Shown here: positions 43,501 through 48,333 of the stretch, piece after piece
Layout: each line of letters opens with the position of its first letter
Numbering within the stretch: the stretch's first letter is position 1
Assembly (NCBI RefSeq): GCF_004210375.1
Contig: NC_134829.1
Coordinates: 23,638,034 to 23,702,033 of the forward strand
From: Tachypleus tridentatus
Lineage: Eukaryota; Arthropoda; Merostomata; Xiphosura; Limulidae
Direction of reading: 5' to 3'
Length of the DNA: 64,000 bases
The notes under the pieces: model-generated
The model's input: only the letters and a program-made list of their open reading frames with translations
The model's database searches: none
What the model was told of the DNA's origin: nothing
Translations under genes and position numbers: made by a program

Positions 43501-46468
43501 TACTAGAAAGCTGTGACTATTGTCATTGCTACGTTTCCATGATTGCTACAAAGATGGACACGTTGGCAATGAACGACATTCATGTAAATATTTGGTTTGT
43601 AACTTCAGTAATGTGAGTTTGTGATTGGGTGAAAGAGTAGTGCGTTTAAAACACAGCTGTGGTTAATGTAATGATATCCAATCTTTGTGAATGATCATAT
43701 CATAACTATTGATGATAAGTGTATATATCACTGTAGCAGTATTATTGTTGTTTTGAACTAAGCACAAAGCTACTAAATGGGCTATCTGTGCTCTACCCAC
43801 CACGGGTATCGAAACCCGGTTTTTAGCGTTGTAAGTCCGCAGATATACCGCTGAGCCACTGGAGGGTTGTAGCAGTATTTGTAATTCATAAATAATTATA
43901 TAACTGTAATAGTGTCTGTATTGTGTGTGTTTTTTTTCATATAGCAAAGCCACAAAGGGCTATCTGCTCAGCCCACCGAGGGGAATCGAACCTCTGATTT
44001 TAGCGTTGTAAATCCGGAGACATACCGCTGTACTAGTGGGGGGGGCCTGGGTTTGTAAAATATTTGTATACCTGTAGCTACATCTGTGGTTGGGAAGTAG
44101 TTATGCTAATATAGTGATGGTAGGTACTATAAAGATGCCTATGGTCGATGGAAAGATGTATCGTACTTGTCAGTGGTTGTATTTCTGTAACAATGGTTGG
44201 TTAGTGATTGTATTACAGTAATAATTTCTGTGATTAGTGTGTAGTTATATGACTGTAACAATGTCTGTGGTTCATGAATGGCTGTATTACAGTAACATCT
44301 GGTTAGTAGTGAAATTGAATACTATCTGTGGTTGGTGAAGGGTTCTATTACTATAACCCTGTTTATGGTTAGTGAATGATTCTATTGCTGTAAAATCGTA
44401 TGTTGCACAGTGTCTGTGTAGTGGTTTTATTACTGTGGCTGGTTAGAGGTTGCACTACCATAATAATGTCTATGGCTGATTAGTGGTTGTATAGTGTTTG
44501 CATTACTCTAATGACGTCTGTGGCTACTTAGTGATTGCATTACTGTAACCCTGTTTGTGGTTAGTGAGCAACTTTATCATTGAAACAGTTAGTGTGGGTG
44601 GTTAGTGGTTGTATTATTTCAAGTGTTCATGTGGGTGAATGATTGTACCATTGTAATGATGGTTGTCATTGGTATTTTTCGTATTATTGTAACAAAATCT
44701 ATTGTTAGCCAAAACCTGTATTCAGTGAAGCAGTGTTAATGAAGGTGAATGATTTTACCAGTGTCTGTATTTATACTAGTGAAACAATCAACATGATACT
44801 CAAGATCTGTAGTCACTGTAACAATGTACACAGTCAAAGCTTGTAATGTTTGGTTTGTTGAATTATTTTATTACTAATACAGTAAATAACAGTATCAACA
44901 TATGTCTGAGATTGTGTATCGCAATTACAATGTCTTTGTGTCACAAAAACCAGAAGTGACTGTAAATTACATATTTGTGAAATTTCAGTAAGTATCAGTA
45001 AAAAAAAAGAAATGCCCTTTTGTATCTGAGTAATAGGATATCATGATATATTTTGCATTTTATGGCATTATTTTGGAATATTTTCAGGCATTTATGTTCG
45101 AGTCGTGTCTAAGTATCACTGTGAGTGATTGGGCTAGTAAGACTTCACAGAAATTGGACGTAAGCTACCCCAAGTGCTGGCAAAATCTAAAGAAAATGTT
45201 CAGTCCTGAGCTGATGAGTTTAAAGTAAGTGTTTCTAATTAAACAAATGCTGTCGATTATGAATTGTTAAAGCTAGTAAATGTCATCATTCCTAGGTGTT
45301 TCATTATTTTCTTACATGTTTGAGTAGTTTTCTAAATGAGATGTTAAGAAAAATGAAATGTGAATAATTGATGTTGCACCAAATGATAATGCATATATTA
45401 ATGACTGAAACAAATGTAAAATGTTGTTTATTATACATGTGTGGTATTGTCAGGTGTATTAATCTCCTCTGAGATAATAGAGTAAGTTTGCAGATTAACT
45501 GGAAGCCCAACAAAAATGTATTATGAATGGAATATATGAATTCTTAAATCTCATTTGAGTTCAGATTCAAGAAAGAGACTAGAAAGAAGTTAAACAGAGT
45601 GAAACAACCTCTATTTAAATCTAACAATAATAAAAGTTTAAAAACAAGTGTATCCAATGACTATCATTAAGTTATTCAAACTTCTTAGTGGCAAGCATTT
45701 TGATACTCCTGGTGGGCACAGAAGAAACAGTTCCATGTGTGATTTTTGTGCTCAACAACAAACAAACAAAAACATCATTCAATCTGTTAAAATTTGTTTG
45801 ATAAAAAGAAAACATGGAATTAAACATGTAAAAAATATTGCCATTCTTATGACTATAAAACTTATGACTATGACTGATGGTCATACTTAGTACAAAATAA
45901 AAGATGTGACCTTAAGGTATCAAGAGACCTTTTTCCATGGAAAACACCACTGTCTATTTTTATTTAGTGTGTTTCATTTTACAAGAATCTTTCCCATGAA
46001 AATGTGCTTTTGTCATCATTGTTGAATGATCCAGTTCAGTAAGCAACTGTGGTGAGAGGAACTTAGTGGTTCTCTGGACTGACATACTATATTAAACCTA
46101 CTGTATTTGTACAAAAAATGTGAAACCTTTTACATTGAATAATAGGGTATCAAACACAATGTCCTAGGATACCACTGTTTACTGGAGATATGATTTATGA
46201 TACATGATATTTAAGTCTCCTTAGAGAAGTTAAACTTTCAGTAACAACTGTGGTTTTATTCTGTGATGTGCTGACTCTTGATTTTACACTTGTTTTGTAA
46301 GGATTACTTTGTGTATTATTTCCTTTAAGTTCCCTTTGTTATTTTCATTCTTGATTCAGGTCTAGCATCAATGGCGAAGCATATACACCTTTCTACCAAT
46401 CACCTACACATGCTGAGAATAATGATCTAGGAAGTAGTGACAAAAGCTCTCTACAAGTGAATGATTGA
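7509..46468 (+). CDS. HGD: Homogentisate 1,2-dioxygenase, complete, 16 coding exons
   Basis: Iron(II) enzyme of phenylalanine and tyrosine breakdown that opens the ring of homogentisate with O2 to give maleylacetoacetate, in the cytosol. Joined exons: 7509-7529, 9454-9525, 13371-13459, 15986-16091, 16740-16799, 22476-22567, 29393-29427, 30410-30489, 31353-31452, 32663-32784, 36983-37087, 39114-39240, 39911-39963, 41788-41916, 45088-45224, 46360-46468. They keep one frame and give about 478 residues; the human enzyme has 445. The family's iron ligands are all visible: His336 and Glu342 in [15 protein letters not shown], and His372 in TMTPHGPD. The catalytic His is residue 293 in SFDHADPS, one position off human numbering throughout. 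The extra length is a C-terminal tail rich in Ser, Asn and Asp. Every intron is GT-AG. The introns carry most of the mobile elements in this window. Confidence 0.97.
7600..7860. repeat. Possible hAT-type MITE end
   Basis: The stretch ends tccagtttgagaaacgc, which resembles a hAT terminal repeat (cagngtttctcaaactgg read from the other side). A matching partner end is not clear, so this is tentative. Confidence 0.25.
7976..8262 (+). mobile_element. Degraded tRNA-derived SINE (family D)
   Basis: tRNA-like head (tagctcggtggtcagtgtgc). The tail block gcagacagccctcgtgttgc is shared with SINE families A, B and C. Strongly mutated; in HGD intron 1. Confidence 0.6.
8334..8456 (+). mobile_element. SINE family B, degraded
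   Basis: Family B has a different tRNA-like head (anticodon region acttacaacgctagaaa, B box gtttcgatacccg) followed by gtgggcagagcacagatagccc. This copy matches throughout with many changes. Confidence 0.75.
9454..9525 (+). CDS. HGD: HGD coding exon 2
   Basis: Residues 8-31, including the family block [11 protein letters not shown]. Acceptor ttgttccag, donor gttggt, both phase 0. Confidence 0.96.
9641..9695 (-). mobile_element. SINE family A, tail-side fragment
   Basis: Poly-T followed by aaatttcgggcaaagctactc and ggctatctgcgcta: only the 3' end of the element, on the minus strand, a typical 5'-truncated insertion. Confidence 0.75.
9779..9906 (+). mobile_element. SINE family B
   Basis: Head ccgaagtggcagagtgatatg, anticodon region cggacttacaacgctag, then gtgggcagagcacagatagc and a CAAACAAACAA tail. 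HGD intron 2. Confidence 0.88.
10360..10637 (-). mobile_element. SINE family A, full length, with TSD
   Basis: Runs from gtttgttttggaatttc to ttggccatgccgagcc. An 8-base target-site duplication tacaaaat lies at 10352-10359 and 10640-10647. Confidence 0.92.
11780..12044 (+). mobile_element. SINE family A, subfamily II, with 12-bp TSD
   Basis: Head of the second subfamily: tggcctagcgcgttaagacg, tgcgcttcgtaatctg, and a GC-rich B box ggttcgcgcccg. Perfect duplication gaaatattttgt at 11768-11779 and 12045-12056. Confidence 0.95.
12430..13060 (+). repeat. Unnamed interspersed repeat family U, copy 1
   Basis: Shares blocks with copies at 42.07-42.8, 47.42-47.92 and 50.51-50.64 kb: ggtcatactcgatctgatga / ctgtgcat, then tgtgtggaacagcatgaatac, then ggagaaattctttcagaa. 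It contains an open frame of 93 codons at 12757-13038. That frame has no recognised domain and corresponding regions of the other copies are closed, so I treat it as chance or relic. Confidence 0.55.
13371..13459 (+). CDS. HGD: HGD coding exon 3
   Basis: Residues 32-60 plus two bases of codon 61; contains [16 protein letters not shown]. The acceptor follows an uninterrupted T tract (tttttttttag). Confidence 0.97.
13640..13915 (+). repeat. Minisatellite, 37-bp unit, about 7 copies
   Basis: Unit begins gaaccacagctcagaatggt and continues gtcataaaactaaagct. The middle copies differ by one or two bases; the outer ones are degraded. In HGD intron 3. Confidence 0.92.
13920..15985. other. HGD intron 3, right part: no gene recognised
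   Basis: AT-rich. It includes a two-copy direct repeat of 28 bases around 14523-14582 (containing attgtaacctagga) and a short TA microsatellite near 15812. Open frames at 14529-15171 and 15249-15467 have no domain or splice support. Confidence 0.45.
15986..16091 (+). CDS. HGD: HGD coding exon 4
   Basis: Completes Ser61, then residues 62-96 starting [14 protein letters not shown] and ending EPNPNQ. Acceptor tttttacag, donor gttatt. Confidence 0.97.
16740..16799 (+). CDS. HGD: HGD coding exon 5
   Basis: Residues 97-116, [20 protein letters not shown]. Acceptor tgttttcag, donor gtcagg. Confidence 0.97.
16800..17486. other. HGD intron 5, first part: nothing recognised
   Basis: AT-rich, no repeat family recognised. 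Confidence 0.4.
17487..17612 (+). mobile_element. SINE family C
   Basis: Third tRNA-headed family: cgctagtacagcggtaagtc, anticodon region ggatttacaacactaaaatc, B box ggttcgattcc, then ggtgggctcagtggatagc and gatgtggtttcc with an AAAACACACAC tail. Confidence 0.85.
18560..18790 (-). mobile_element. Ty3/gypsy pol fossil: integrase C-terminal end
   Basis: The minus-strand frame reads [20 protein letters not shown] then [14 protein letters not shown]. This is the pattern of the chromodomain-like C-terminal part of gypsy integrases (…YxVxxRIxxxxYRIQ…KxKVVHxDRL…). The upstream part is missing and a SINE is inserted next to it. Confidence 0.7.
18872..19131 (+). mobile_element. SINE family A, deletion in the head
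   Basis: A box intact (tggccaggtgggttaaggca), but about 20 bases of anticodon arm and B box are deleted (cgacttgtattccccgtc), so internal promoter function is probably lost. Tail AAACAAACAAACAAAC. Inserted in the gypsy pol fossil. Confidence 0.92.
19500..19735 (-). mobile_element. Ty3/gypsy pol fossil: reverse transcriptase thumb region
   Basis: The minus-strand frame is open for about 68 codons: [49 protein letters not shown]. This matches the gypsy RT segment (…LKLxxxKCxLFxxxVxxLGHxVSxxGVxxxPxKxxxV…W…PxxxxEV). Only about 700 bp separate it from the integrase end, so RNase H and most of the integrase are deleted. Confidence 0.8.
20790..20905 (+). mobile_element. SINE family B
   Basis: Head accagttgcatagcgatata, anticodon region cagacttacaacgttagaaa, then cgtgggcagagcaagatagc and tgtgtagctctg. 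HGD intron 5. Confidence 0.85.
21061..21306 (-). mobile_element. SINE family A with probable TSD
   Basis: Minus-strand copy from tttgttttgaatttcgcgc to ccatgccgggcc. The block ctcgagggctatctgcg is deleted. Flanks gtctagaaat and gtctagagaaat look like a decayed target-site duplication. Confidence 0.92.
21335..21510 (+). repeat. Unnamed repeat family V, copy 1
   Basis: Aligns by eye with 38491-38681: acattttaaccataacaaag against acattttaagcataacaaaa, a shared aatttcaatgaaaatg-like block, and taaaatcattgcaggccc against taaaaccatcgcaggcct. Confidence 0.6.
22476..22567 (+). CDS. HGD: HGD coding exon 6
   Basis: Residues 117-146 plus two bases of Lys147: [20 protein letters not shown] then [10 protein letters not shown]. 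Acceptor attatacag, donor gtaagt. Confidence 0.97.
22600..22915 (+). mobile_element. Degraded tRNA-derived SINE (family D)
   Basis: B-box-like tgcgttcgaatccgcgc near 22650, an internal duplication of ggtgggtggtag, and a body block tggtcagtagttcaaac then agagacggctata. The body resembles family A (agggacggctagc) and the family D copy at 36.6 kb. It begins just after HGD exon 6. Confidence 0.55.
23120..23270 (+). mobile_element. Foldback element F, copy 1, with perfect 14-bp TSD
   Basis: Starts gatgtcgagaaaacccact, a variant of the family head gatgacgagaaacccacttg. Inverted arms of about 43 bases (left with aacggctcgtttgggt, right with acccaaacgagccgtt) enclose a loop with gaaggtcgaaacgttgttcg. 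The flanking duplication gatcaatattttgt is perfect at 23106-23119 and 23271-23284. No coding capacity. Confidence 0.88.
23947..24207 (-). mobile_element. SINE family A with 9-bp TSD
   Basis: From gtttgaatttcgcgcaaag to ggccatgccgggcc. Perfect duplication taactttgt at 23938-23946 and 24208-24216. The tail-side block is shortened. Confidence 0.94.
24752..25136 (+). repeat. Minisatellite, 49-bp unit, about 8 copies
   Basis: Unit attcacgagaactcggacag ctcagtttaggtggagatat tgtttcatg (shown in blocks). Copies alternate between gagtactcgg and gagaactcgg; one copy has two extra bases. Low divergence implies recent expansion. In HGD intron 6. Confidence 0.95.
25403..25583 (+). mobile_element. Foldback element F, copy 2, loop inverted
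   Basis: Head gatgacgagaaaacccactt, arms with ctgctcgtttgggttgagaa and ttctcaacccaaacgagccg, extended by acgtagaggagcgaacaac against gttgttcgctcctttacgt. The loop is gttttgaccttcttcagtca / tcgtcat, so the ribozyme-like strand is the minus strand here although the head reads plus. A target-site duplication is not clear. Confidence 0.82.
25605..25745 (-). repeat. Interspersed repeat W with a second ribozyme-like hairpin
   Basis: On the minus strand it reads cgctcgggaggaagaggtca, ttgaccctccagggtatt, and then agaagaaggctatccttcga aacatcg, a helix (AAGG-CTAT-CCTT) followed by GAAAC. A related sequence lies at 34490-34590 (gttcgggagggaggaagagg, tgaccctcctgggtattt). Probably debris of a retroelement. 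Confidence 0.5.
25753..26015 (-). mobile_element. SINE family A, diverged
   Basis: Full-length but with many substitutions (ctaactccgttagccattcc, ccacctggctgtgccaag). One of the older copies. Confidence 0.88.
26045..28160 (+). mobile_element. Non-LTR retrotransposon (LINE) reverse-transcriptase fossil
   Basis: Fragments in shifting frames follow the usual order. There is an endonuclease-to-RT linker ([15 protein letters not shown] at about 26.3 kb), then [20 protein letters not shown] near 26.8 kb, RT motif A as [20 protein letters not shown] near 27.23 kb, then an [20 protein letters not shown]-like stretch near 27.4 kb. A DDVAI-like motif near 27.5 kb is frame-broken. The pattern suits the jockey/CR1/I group of LINEs. 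Many stops; dead. Confidence 0.8.
28380..28614 (+). mobile_element. SINE family A, 5' truncated
   Basis: Begins inside the B box (tgcgggttcgaatcccgg), so the A box is lost. The body is well conserved; tail AAACACAAACAAACAAAC. Confidence 0.92.
28966..29056 (+). mobile_element. SINE family C, 3' part
   Basis: Matches family C from gatacccatcggtggactga through gcggataacccgatgtggtt to aaaaataaacacacatc; head missing. Confidence 0.7.
29393..29427 (+). CDS. HGD: HGD coding exon 7 (35-base micro-exon)
   Basis: Completes Lys147, then [11 protein letters not shown] (148-158) plus one base of Val159. Acceptor aatttttcag, donor gtaagc. It follows a 6.8 kb intron, the largest in the gene. Confidence 0.96.
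29829..29880 (-). mobile_element. SINE family B, 3' fragment
   Basis: Contains ttaagcacagagctacacaa tgg, the 3' end of family B in minus orientation. Confidence 0.6.
29997..30086 (-). mobile_element. SINE family B, degraded
   Basis: Reads ttaaacacaaagctaaa, ttatttgtgctctgcccac, atggaaacctggtttttag, the minus strand of family B with substitutions. HGD intron 7. Confidence 0.75.
30410..30489 (+). CDS. HGD: HGD coding exon 8
   Basis: Residues 159-185, beginning [16 protein letters not shown] and ending NEICVLQ. The acceptor is ttcaag, an AAG rather than the usual YAG, but it is the only one that keeps the frame. Donor gtaaaa. Confidence 0.95.
30583..30860 (-). mobile_element. SINE family A, subfamily II, full length
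   Basis: Intact copy with the subfamily II head (minus strand: gcgctaggccatgcc, cgggcgcgaacccgcgacc). It begins about 95 bases after HGD exon 8. Confidence 0.94.
31100..31310. repeat. Degraded tandem repeat in HGD intron 8
   Basis: Blocks atttaacgactggagtaatg / gtcgtgtaatat, and atttaacgactggtgtaaag / gtcatgtaatat, with catattatttaatgtat repeated, spaced roughly 80-100 bases apart. Confidence 0.6.
31353..31452 (+). CDS. HGD: HGD coding exon 9
   Basis: Residues 186-218 plus one base of Gly219; contains [22 protein letters not shown] and LGPIG. Acceptor ttatttcag, donor gtaggt. Confidence 0.97.
31988..32219 (+). mobile_element. SINE family A, 5' truncated, perfect 13-bp TSD
   Basis: Begins just before the B box (gaggatcgcgggctcgaatc). 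The duplication aactataaaaata is exact at 31975-31987 and 32220-32232, so truncation happened during insertion, as expected for target-primed reverse transcription. HGD intron 9. Confidence 0.95.
32663..32784 (+). CDS. HGD: HGD coding exon 10
   Basis: Completes Gly219, then residues 220-259: [20 protein letters not shown] then [20 protein letters not shown]. Acceptor cctcttag, donor gttcaa. The following intron holds the hAT element. Confidence 0.97.
33113..33174 (+). repeat. Minisatellite, about 23-bp unit, left part
   Basis: Copies of acactctagaatgagtaata agt and variants. The array is cut by the hAT element and resumes at 35946. Confidence 0.7.
33266..33384 (+). mobile_element. SINE family C
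   Basis: Head tggcctccgttagtacagtt, anticodon region acggacttacaacgctcaaa, B box ggttcgattccc, ending gctataagaaaacacacatc. Inside the hAT element. Confidence 0.88.
33478..33752 (+). mobile_element. SINE family A, subfamily III, full length
   Basis: Head ggcccggcatggccaagcgt gttaaggcgtgcg with B box gggttcgcatccc, intermediate between subfamilies I and II. Complete body; tail AAAAACAAACAAAC. Inside the hAT element. Confidence 0.93.
33885..34154 (-). mobile_element. SINE family A, subfamily II, perfect 12-bp TSD
   Basis: Duplication tttatggttact at 33873-33884 and 34155-34166. About 14 bases of the anticodon arm are deleted. Inside the hAT element, between a T-rich and an A-rich stretch. Confidence 0.95.
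34165..34200. repeat. Two adjacent perfect palindromes
   Basis: ctactactagtagtag (16 bp, 34165-34180) and ttttctccatggagaaaa (18 bp, 34183-34200), each its own reverse complement, two bases apart, inside the hAT element. Confidence 0.85.
34201..34385. repeat. A-rich low-complexity tract
   Basis: Almost only A with scattered T and G. The 94-codon minus-strand frame across it is a product of the base composition (Phe-rich). Confidence 0.85.
35946..36120 (+). repeat. Minisatellite, about 23-bp unit, right part
   Basis: Repeats such as tttaggatgaacagtaaaca cactctagaatgaa. Same unit as at 33113-33174, so the hAT element was inserted into this array. Confidence 0.7.
36245..36348 (+). mobile_element. 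SINE family D, left half (interrupted)
   Basis: tRNA-like start gagcacaggttggccatgcg / gtaaaactatgg. Split by foldback copy 3; the right half continues at 36585. Confidence 0.55.
36349..36571 (-). mobile_element. Foldback element F, copy 3, 13-bp TSD, partly duplicated arm
   Basis: Minus-oriented: the head is at the right (inverted ttctcgtcatc) and arms with aacggctggtatgggtatta and taatacccataccagccgtt face each other. The arm block gttgttctctccttatcagt occurs twice in tandem in the right arm. The minus-strand loop reads cttgaagatgacctaggaag gtcgaaacg. Target-site duplication cattcctcgcact (36336-36348) and cattccttgcact (36572-36584), one mismatch. Confidence 0.88.
36585..36720 (+). mobile_element. 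SINE family D, right half
   Basis: Contains gttataagagtgacagtcaa tccc, which resembles the family A body (gttataatgtgacggtcaat ccc), then actgatcagtagttcaaaac and gacgacagaagataacc. Confidence 0.6.
36983..37087 (+). CDS. HGD: HGD coding exon 11
   Basis: Residues 260-294, including [15 protein letters not shown] and the catalytic-site histidine His293 in SFDHA. Acceptor tttttacag, donor gtaagt. Confidence 0.98.
37761..37858 (-). mobile_element. SINE family B, perfect 12-bp TSD
   Basis: Minus-strand copy (aattaagcacaaagctacac ... cgaaacccggtttttagcgt) with head truncated. Duplication acaaactgaagg at 37749-37760 and 37859-37870. Confidence 0.93.
38175..38433 (+). mobile_element. SINE family A, subfamily III
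   Basis: Head accggcatggccaagcgtgc / taaggcgtgcg, B box gggttcgcatcccc. A short deletion removes the agcgcagatagccctcgag block before the tail. HGD intron 11. Confidence 0.92.
38491..38681 (+). repeat. Unnamed repeat family V, copy 2
   Basis: Partner of 21335-21510. The left end cagtggttgtcaacattt looks like a hAT terminal repeat, so this may be a non-autonomous hAT; the right end is not defined. Confidence 0.55.
39114..39240 (+). CDS. HGD: HGD coding exon 12
   Basis: Residues 295-336 plus one base of Arg337: [32 protein letters not shown]. The last residue is iron ligand His336. Donor gtgagt; the split codon C+GT is completed by exon 13. Confidence 0.98.
39557..39652 (+). mobile_element. 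Foldback element F, right-arm-only copy
   Basis: Loop plus right arm: cctgaagatgacctaagaag gtcgaaacc, then ttgttctc and tacccataccagctgtattg / agata. No left arm and no head. Confidence 0.75.
39911..39963 (+). CDS. HGD: HGD coding exon 13
   Basis: Completes Arg337, then [17 protein letters not shown] (338-354), with iron ligand Glu342. Acceptor tattttacag, donor gtatat. Confidence 0.98.
40200..40252. repeat. TA/CA microsatellite
   Basis: acatataatatatatataac acacacatatatatatatat in HGD intron 13. Confidence 0.9.
40760..41070. repeat. Degraded tandem repeat, roughly 87-110 bp unit
   Basis: Four versions of ccacacataaccagctgt followed, in the complete units, by gattgtccag-like and gtattgagacgta-like blocks, at about 40772, 40880, 40967 and 41052. 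HGD intron 13. Confidence 0.7.
41788..41916 (+). CDS. HGD: HGD coding exon 14
   Basis: Residues 355-397: [19 protein letters not shown] with iron ligand His372, ending GEETM. Acceptor atttatag, donor gtaatt. Confidence 0.98.
42060..42349 (+). repeat. Unnamed interspersed repeat family U, copy 2, left part
   Basis: Blocks cagtccatttcgccacatct / tgtcatgctctgtctgatca match the inverted copy at 47.4-47.9 kb. Interrupted by foldback copy 4 and continued at 42533. Confidence 0.6.
42363..42532 (+). mobile_element. Foldback element F, copy 4, 13-bp TSD, best ribozyme-like loop
   Basis: Head ggtgacgagaaactcacttg, arms with aacggctgttatgggtataa / acacttattgataagga and tcttatcaataagtgttaat / acctataccagccgtt. 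The loop at 42451-42483 reads ctgaagatgacctgggaagg tcgaaacgttgtt. Target-site duplication atgaatatttatt (42350-42362) and atgaatacttatt (42533-42545), one mismatch. Inserted into repeat family U in HGD intron 14. Confidence 0.9.
42533..42800 (+). repeat. Unnamed interspersed repeat family U, copy 2, right part
   Basis: Contains ccagatggagatctttcttg aatatattgcatactattg, nearly identical to the minus strand at 50.5-50.6 kb. Confidence 0.6.
43744..43867 (-). mobile_element. SINE family B, full length, 12-bp TSD
   Basis: Minus strand: aactaagcacaaagctac ... aagtccgcagatataccgct gagccactgg, a full head. Duplication tgtagcagtatt at 43732-43743 and 43868-43879. Confidence 0.94.
43926..44049 (-). 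mobile_element. SINE family C, full length
   Basis: Minus strand: gtgttttttttcatatagca, agcccaccgaggggaatcga, aatccggagacataccgctg, tactagtggg. Confidence 0.9.
45088..45224 (+). CDS. HGD: HGD coding exon 15
   Basis: Residues 398-442 plus two bases of Lys443: [15 protein letters not shown], then the [12 protein letters not shown] segment. Acceptor ttttcag, donor gtaagt. Confidence 0.97.
46360..46468 (+). CDS. HGD: HGD coding exon 16 with stop
   Basis: Completes Lys443, then 35 residues ([20 protein letters not shown] and 15 more, rich in Ser, Asn and Asp), then TGA at 46466-46468. The human enzyme ends near the start of this exon, so this is a lineage-specific tail. Acceptor ttgattcag. Confidence 0.9.
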
Positions 46469-46676
46469 AATTATTAGAAGCCTCATAAGACTTTGGCATC
46501 TAATCCAAAAATTTACTTGACACAACTTATATTTTGAATTTGGTTATGGTAGAATTCTTAACTAAGTTTCTCCAAGATACAGTGAAAACAAATTACTGAA
46601 TTAATATAGCAGACAAGAGAGAATCCTTTTTATATTAATTTGATTGATTCTGTACATTCATGGAAATTATTGACAT

Positions 46677-46682
46677 AATAAA
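46677..46682 (+). terminator. Polyadenylation signal of HGD
   Basis: AATAAA 209 bases after the HGD stop and the first such hexamer downstream of it, giving a short 3' UTR. Confidence 0.6.
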
Positions 46683-46900
46683 ACAGCAAGATTTTACAAG
46701 ATTGGTCTCTATATCCATTTGTATTTCACGTTAGAAATTTCTGAAAGTTTTGAGAAAAATAAGAATGATAAAGAACTAACTTTCTAAAAGAAAATTATTT
46801 AAGAATTTAAAATTCTTATGTAAGTTGAATCATTACTTTTCTGTCCAGTTCTGCAAATGAGTAAGAAATTTATAGTTGATTACATACTTAGTAGTATTGT

Positions 46901-47016
46901 GTGTTTTCTTACAGCAAAGCCACCTCGGGCTATCTGCTGAGCCCACCGAGGGGAATCTAACCACTGATTTTAGCATTGTAAATCCGGAGACATACCGCTG
47001 TACTAGCGGAGGGGGC
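46901..47016 (-). mobile_element. SINE family C, perfect 12-bp TSD
   Basis: Minus-strand full-length copy just downstream of HGD. Duplication tagtagtattgt at 46889-46900 and 47017-47028. Confidence 0.95.
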
Positions 47017-47419
47017 TAGTAGTATTGTAAAATTTTAAGATGTAATTATTTTAAACTAATTGTATGTTTGCAATATAATTGTTCTCTTTCCTATTGGAAT
47101 TAATTTATCAATTCAGTAGCATATGTTTCTTTATTTGTATTATGATTAAATATAAAAAGTATTAATTGTAGAAGCAAATGAATCTACAGAGAGTTGCAGA
47201 CATTATATACATATAATTTTGAATATGCAAGTCAGAAAATGCCATGCGTGAGAATTCTTACTTTATTTCTTTGTTGCCCACAGAAAAACCTTTGAGAGGA
47301 AGACAAAATGTAACTCAATGTGTTGTGTGTGTTTAAACATGAATGCAAATTTTCAGTTTTAATAAAAATTACTAACAATATTTAATTTAACTACAATGTT
47401 AAGCTTACATCAAAATATT

Positions 47420-47920
47420 TGCAATTTATTTTGTGGAATGTAAGAAAGGCAAATACTTGCTCTTGTCATTTCCTGCTGGTGCCCATGGTAAATAGTGTAA
47501 TGCCACCAACAAGTTGTTGCTCTTGATAAGGTATGTAACATCTCCTTTCCAATGTAAAACATTCATGTATTCACACCATAAAGCCATCCATGTTTCCCAG
47601 GCAACAGTATACAACATAACCAAGAAGGACCTCAAACTAAAAAAACTTGACATAGTCACGTGTAAATAAGTTGCTTTCACAACACATCTGTTTAACTGTT
47701 GCATTGTCTATGGATTTTTGTGTGATTAGACTATTGAAACAGGTGCTGGAAAATTATCATCTTCATATGCATTATGGAAATCAACAGAAAGGTACTGTGT
47801 GCTTTGGACATAACTTTTTTGCAATATAAAATGCATTGCAAGGCTAGTGTCAAGATGCACAGTCATCAGATAGGGCATGACCAGACATAGTGAAATGGAC
47901 TGTGATAAAGTGATCAGTTT
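47420..47920 (-). repeat. Unnamed interspersed repeat family U, copy 3
   Basis: Minus strand shares cagtccatttcactatgtct / ggtcatgccctatctgatga / ctgtgcatctt with copies 1 and 2, then tgttgtatactgttgcctgg. The 92-codon minus-strand frame at 47426-47704 lies inside this repeat and has no known domain. Confidence 0.6.
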
Positions 47921-48183
47921 TAATTTAAAGAGTATATGTTTCTTAGTAGTCCATGTAGAGGTAAAAAGTATTTAGTATGTAACTAGCTTATTTTATGGAG
48001 AAAATCTACTTATAAATTGAGCTTAGCCATAATTTCTACTGTTTGGTGAATTTTGAGTATTTCACACACAAAAGAAAAGAATGCAAATTTCATTACATAC
48101 TACAATAATGAAAGCATTTATTTTTGTTAACTACATGTTTAACAAGCTAATTAATTTTACTAATAAACTCAAGTTTACAATAG

Positions 48184-48333
48184 ACACTGATACAACAGCT
48201 TTATGCTTGAAAATAGAGACAATACCAGATACACTGATACAACAGCTTTATGCTTGAAAATAGAGACAATACCAGATACACTGATACAACAGCTTTATGC
48301 TTGAAAATAGAGACAATACCAGATACACTGATC
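48184..48333 (+). repeat. Minisatellite, 47-bp unit, 3.2 copies
   Basis: Unit acactgatacaacagcttta tgcttgaaaatagagacaat accagat (in blocks), with essentially identical copies, so very recent or subject to homogenisation. Lies between the two genes. Confidence 0.96.

Larger units (their letters stand above)
43380..44900. repeat. Very degraded minisatellite region
   Basis: Dozens of imperfect restatements of tgtctgtggttagtgaatgg / ttgtattactgtaaca over about 1.5 kb, with spacing of roughly 35-60 bases. Two SINEs (43744 and 43926) are inserted in it. HGD intron 14. Confidence 0.75.

Noticed and set aside
45304-45513. Minus-strand 69-codon frame near HGD exon 15
   Set aside because: Lies in an intron of HGD without splice sites or homology.
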